64,000 nt of DNA from Chitinophagaceae bacterium (GTDB taxonomy: Bacteria > Bacteroidota > Bacteroidia > Chitinophagales > Chitinophagaceae): NCBI GenBank assembly GCA_023957575.1, contig JAMLGU010000009.1, forward strand, positions 1 through 64,000. The letters are read 5' to 3'. Shown here piece after piece: positions 63,586-64,000 of the stretch. Position numbers and translations under genes: made by a program. The stretch's first letter is position 1. Every line of letters starts with the position of its first letter. Under the pieces are notes generated by a model. That model had not been told where the DNA came from and searched no databases. It saw only the letters and a program-made list of their open reading frames with translations.

Positions 63586-63922
63586 CTAATTTACCCAGAT
63601 AAGACAAGAAATGCTTTTATTAATCAATACAATGATAAGACCAGCATTAACCGCTATGATAATACTACCAAGTAAATACATTGTAGTGAAGATGGCAAAA
63701 ATAAACAACATATTGTTAATCTAGAAAACATTAATACTGTTTTAGCAATTCAGTCTTAAAATGAAATTGATATTTTATACTAATAAAAAAATATATTTGA
63801 ATCATATAACCAATGACTAAAGCTAAAAAACCATTTTCAAGCCTCTTAAACCATCTAAGCGTATGCTTGACGTTAAAAACAAATACATAAATATTTGCTG
63901 CCAGTTCGTTCAAAAAAAGCAT
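63586..63922 (-). pseudogene. Fragments of hydrophobic membrane protein(s) at the window end
   Basis: Two short hydrophobic minus-strand frames remain. One (63711-63586) has a membrane segment like FTTMYLLGSIIIAVNAGLII. The other (63922-63731) has NGFLALVIGYMIQIYFF. Both could come from a flippase or polymerase that was located upstream of the broken GT2, with the same small-indel damage. I cannot name the family with confidence. The gene runs off the window. Confidence 0.35.
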
Positions 63923-64000
63923 GTGTATTTATACTGCAAAAATTAAAAACGCTGTGGCCGCTTAAACCCTGAAAATAAATACCGAAAATTGCAAAATGAA

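Overview
The window looks like a piece of a Bacteroidota chromosome, probably Chitinophagaceae or a close relative. It is AT-rich, carries a SusC/SusD polysaccharide locus with a reg_prop two-component sensor, and several genes have the Bacteroidota -7 promoter box TAnnTTTG a few bases before the start codon. No rRNA or tRNA gene was seen. I assigned functions by reading motifs only.

Layout. (1) 1-8.1 kb is a defence island built like a cassette array. A zinc-ribbon/HEPN gene comes first, then a compact operon of a controller protein, a restriction enzyme, an adenine methyltransferase, a small unknown and a TOTE-type primase-helicase. The cassettes are separated by long palindromic, attC-like boundaries that share a 106-bp near-identical block. 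(2) 8.2-12.4 kb holds asd with what looks like a complete Lys/Thr leader-peptide attenuator, a nine-copy 73-bp palindromic tandem array, a small membrane protein, a PfkB kinase and a TetR regulator. (3) 12.5-32 kb is a glycosaminoglycan (chondroitin/dermatan sulfate type) utilization locus: split sensor kinase and AraC-type response regulator, GH88, SusC, SusD, PL8 lyase, sulfatase, PL6 lyase, GH3 and GH20. (4) 32.2-46 kb is mixed housekeeping: a HigA/ImmA-like antitoxin with a toxin broken by a stop codon, fabH, mutL with altered endonuclease motifs, a sugar epimerase-like gene, pheS, an Lrp regulator, an M23 peptidase, a DUF4143 ATPase and a ketosynthase plus ACP pair. (5) 45.7-64 kb is a surface polysaccharide cluster, nearly all on the minus strand. 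It contains a nucleotidyltransferase-GHMP kinase fusion, several glycosyltransferases, fcl, gmd, a UDP-sugar dehydrogenase and an EpsG/Wzy-like end. It is eroded by two more DUF4143 ATPase genes, by truncated wecB and glycosyltransferase genes, and by a partial duplication.

How it works together. The PUL would bind and import sulfated uronic-acid glycan through SusCD, cut it with PL8 and PL6 lyases, remove sulfate, split unsaturated uronate with GH88 and trim hexosamine with GH20/GH3, under control of the adjacent sensor/regulator pair. The polysaccharide cluster makes GDP-fucose and an oxidised UDP-HexNAc and assembles them with several transferases.

Sequence quality. Clean coding sequence stops abruptly at about 60.93 kb inside a polymerase-like gene. 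The next 1.6 kb has no coding signal. From about 62.6 to 63.56 kb the motifs of one family-2 glycosyltransferase appear in the right order but in shifting frames. I read the last 3 kb as either a heavily error-laden contig end or a decayed region.

Most interesting: the asd attenuator, the cassette architecture around the restriction/TOTE operon, and the recurrence of tandem palindromic repeats directly upstream of all three DUF4143 ATPase genes.
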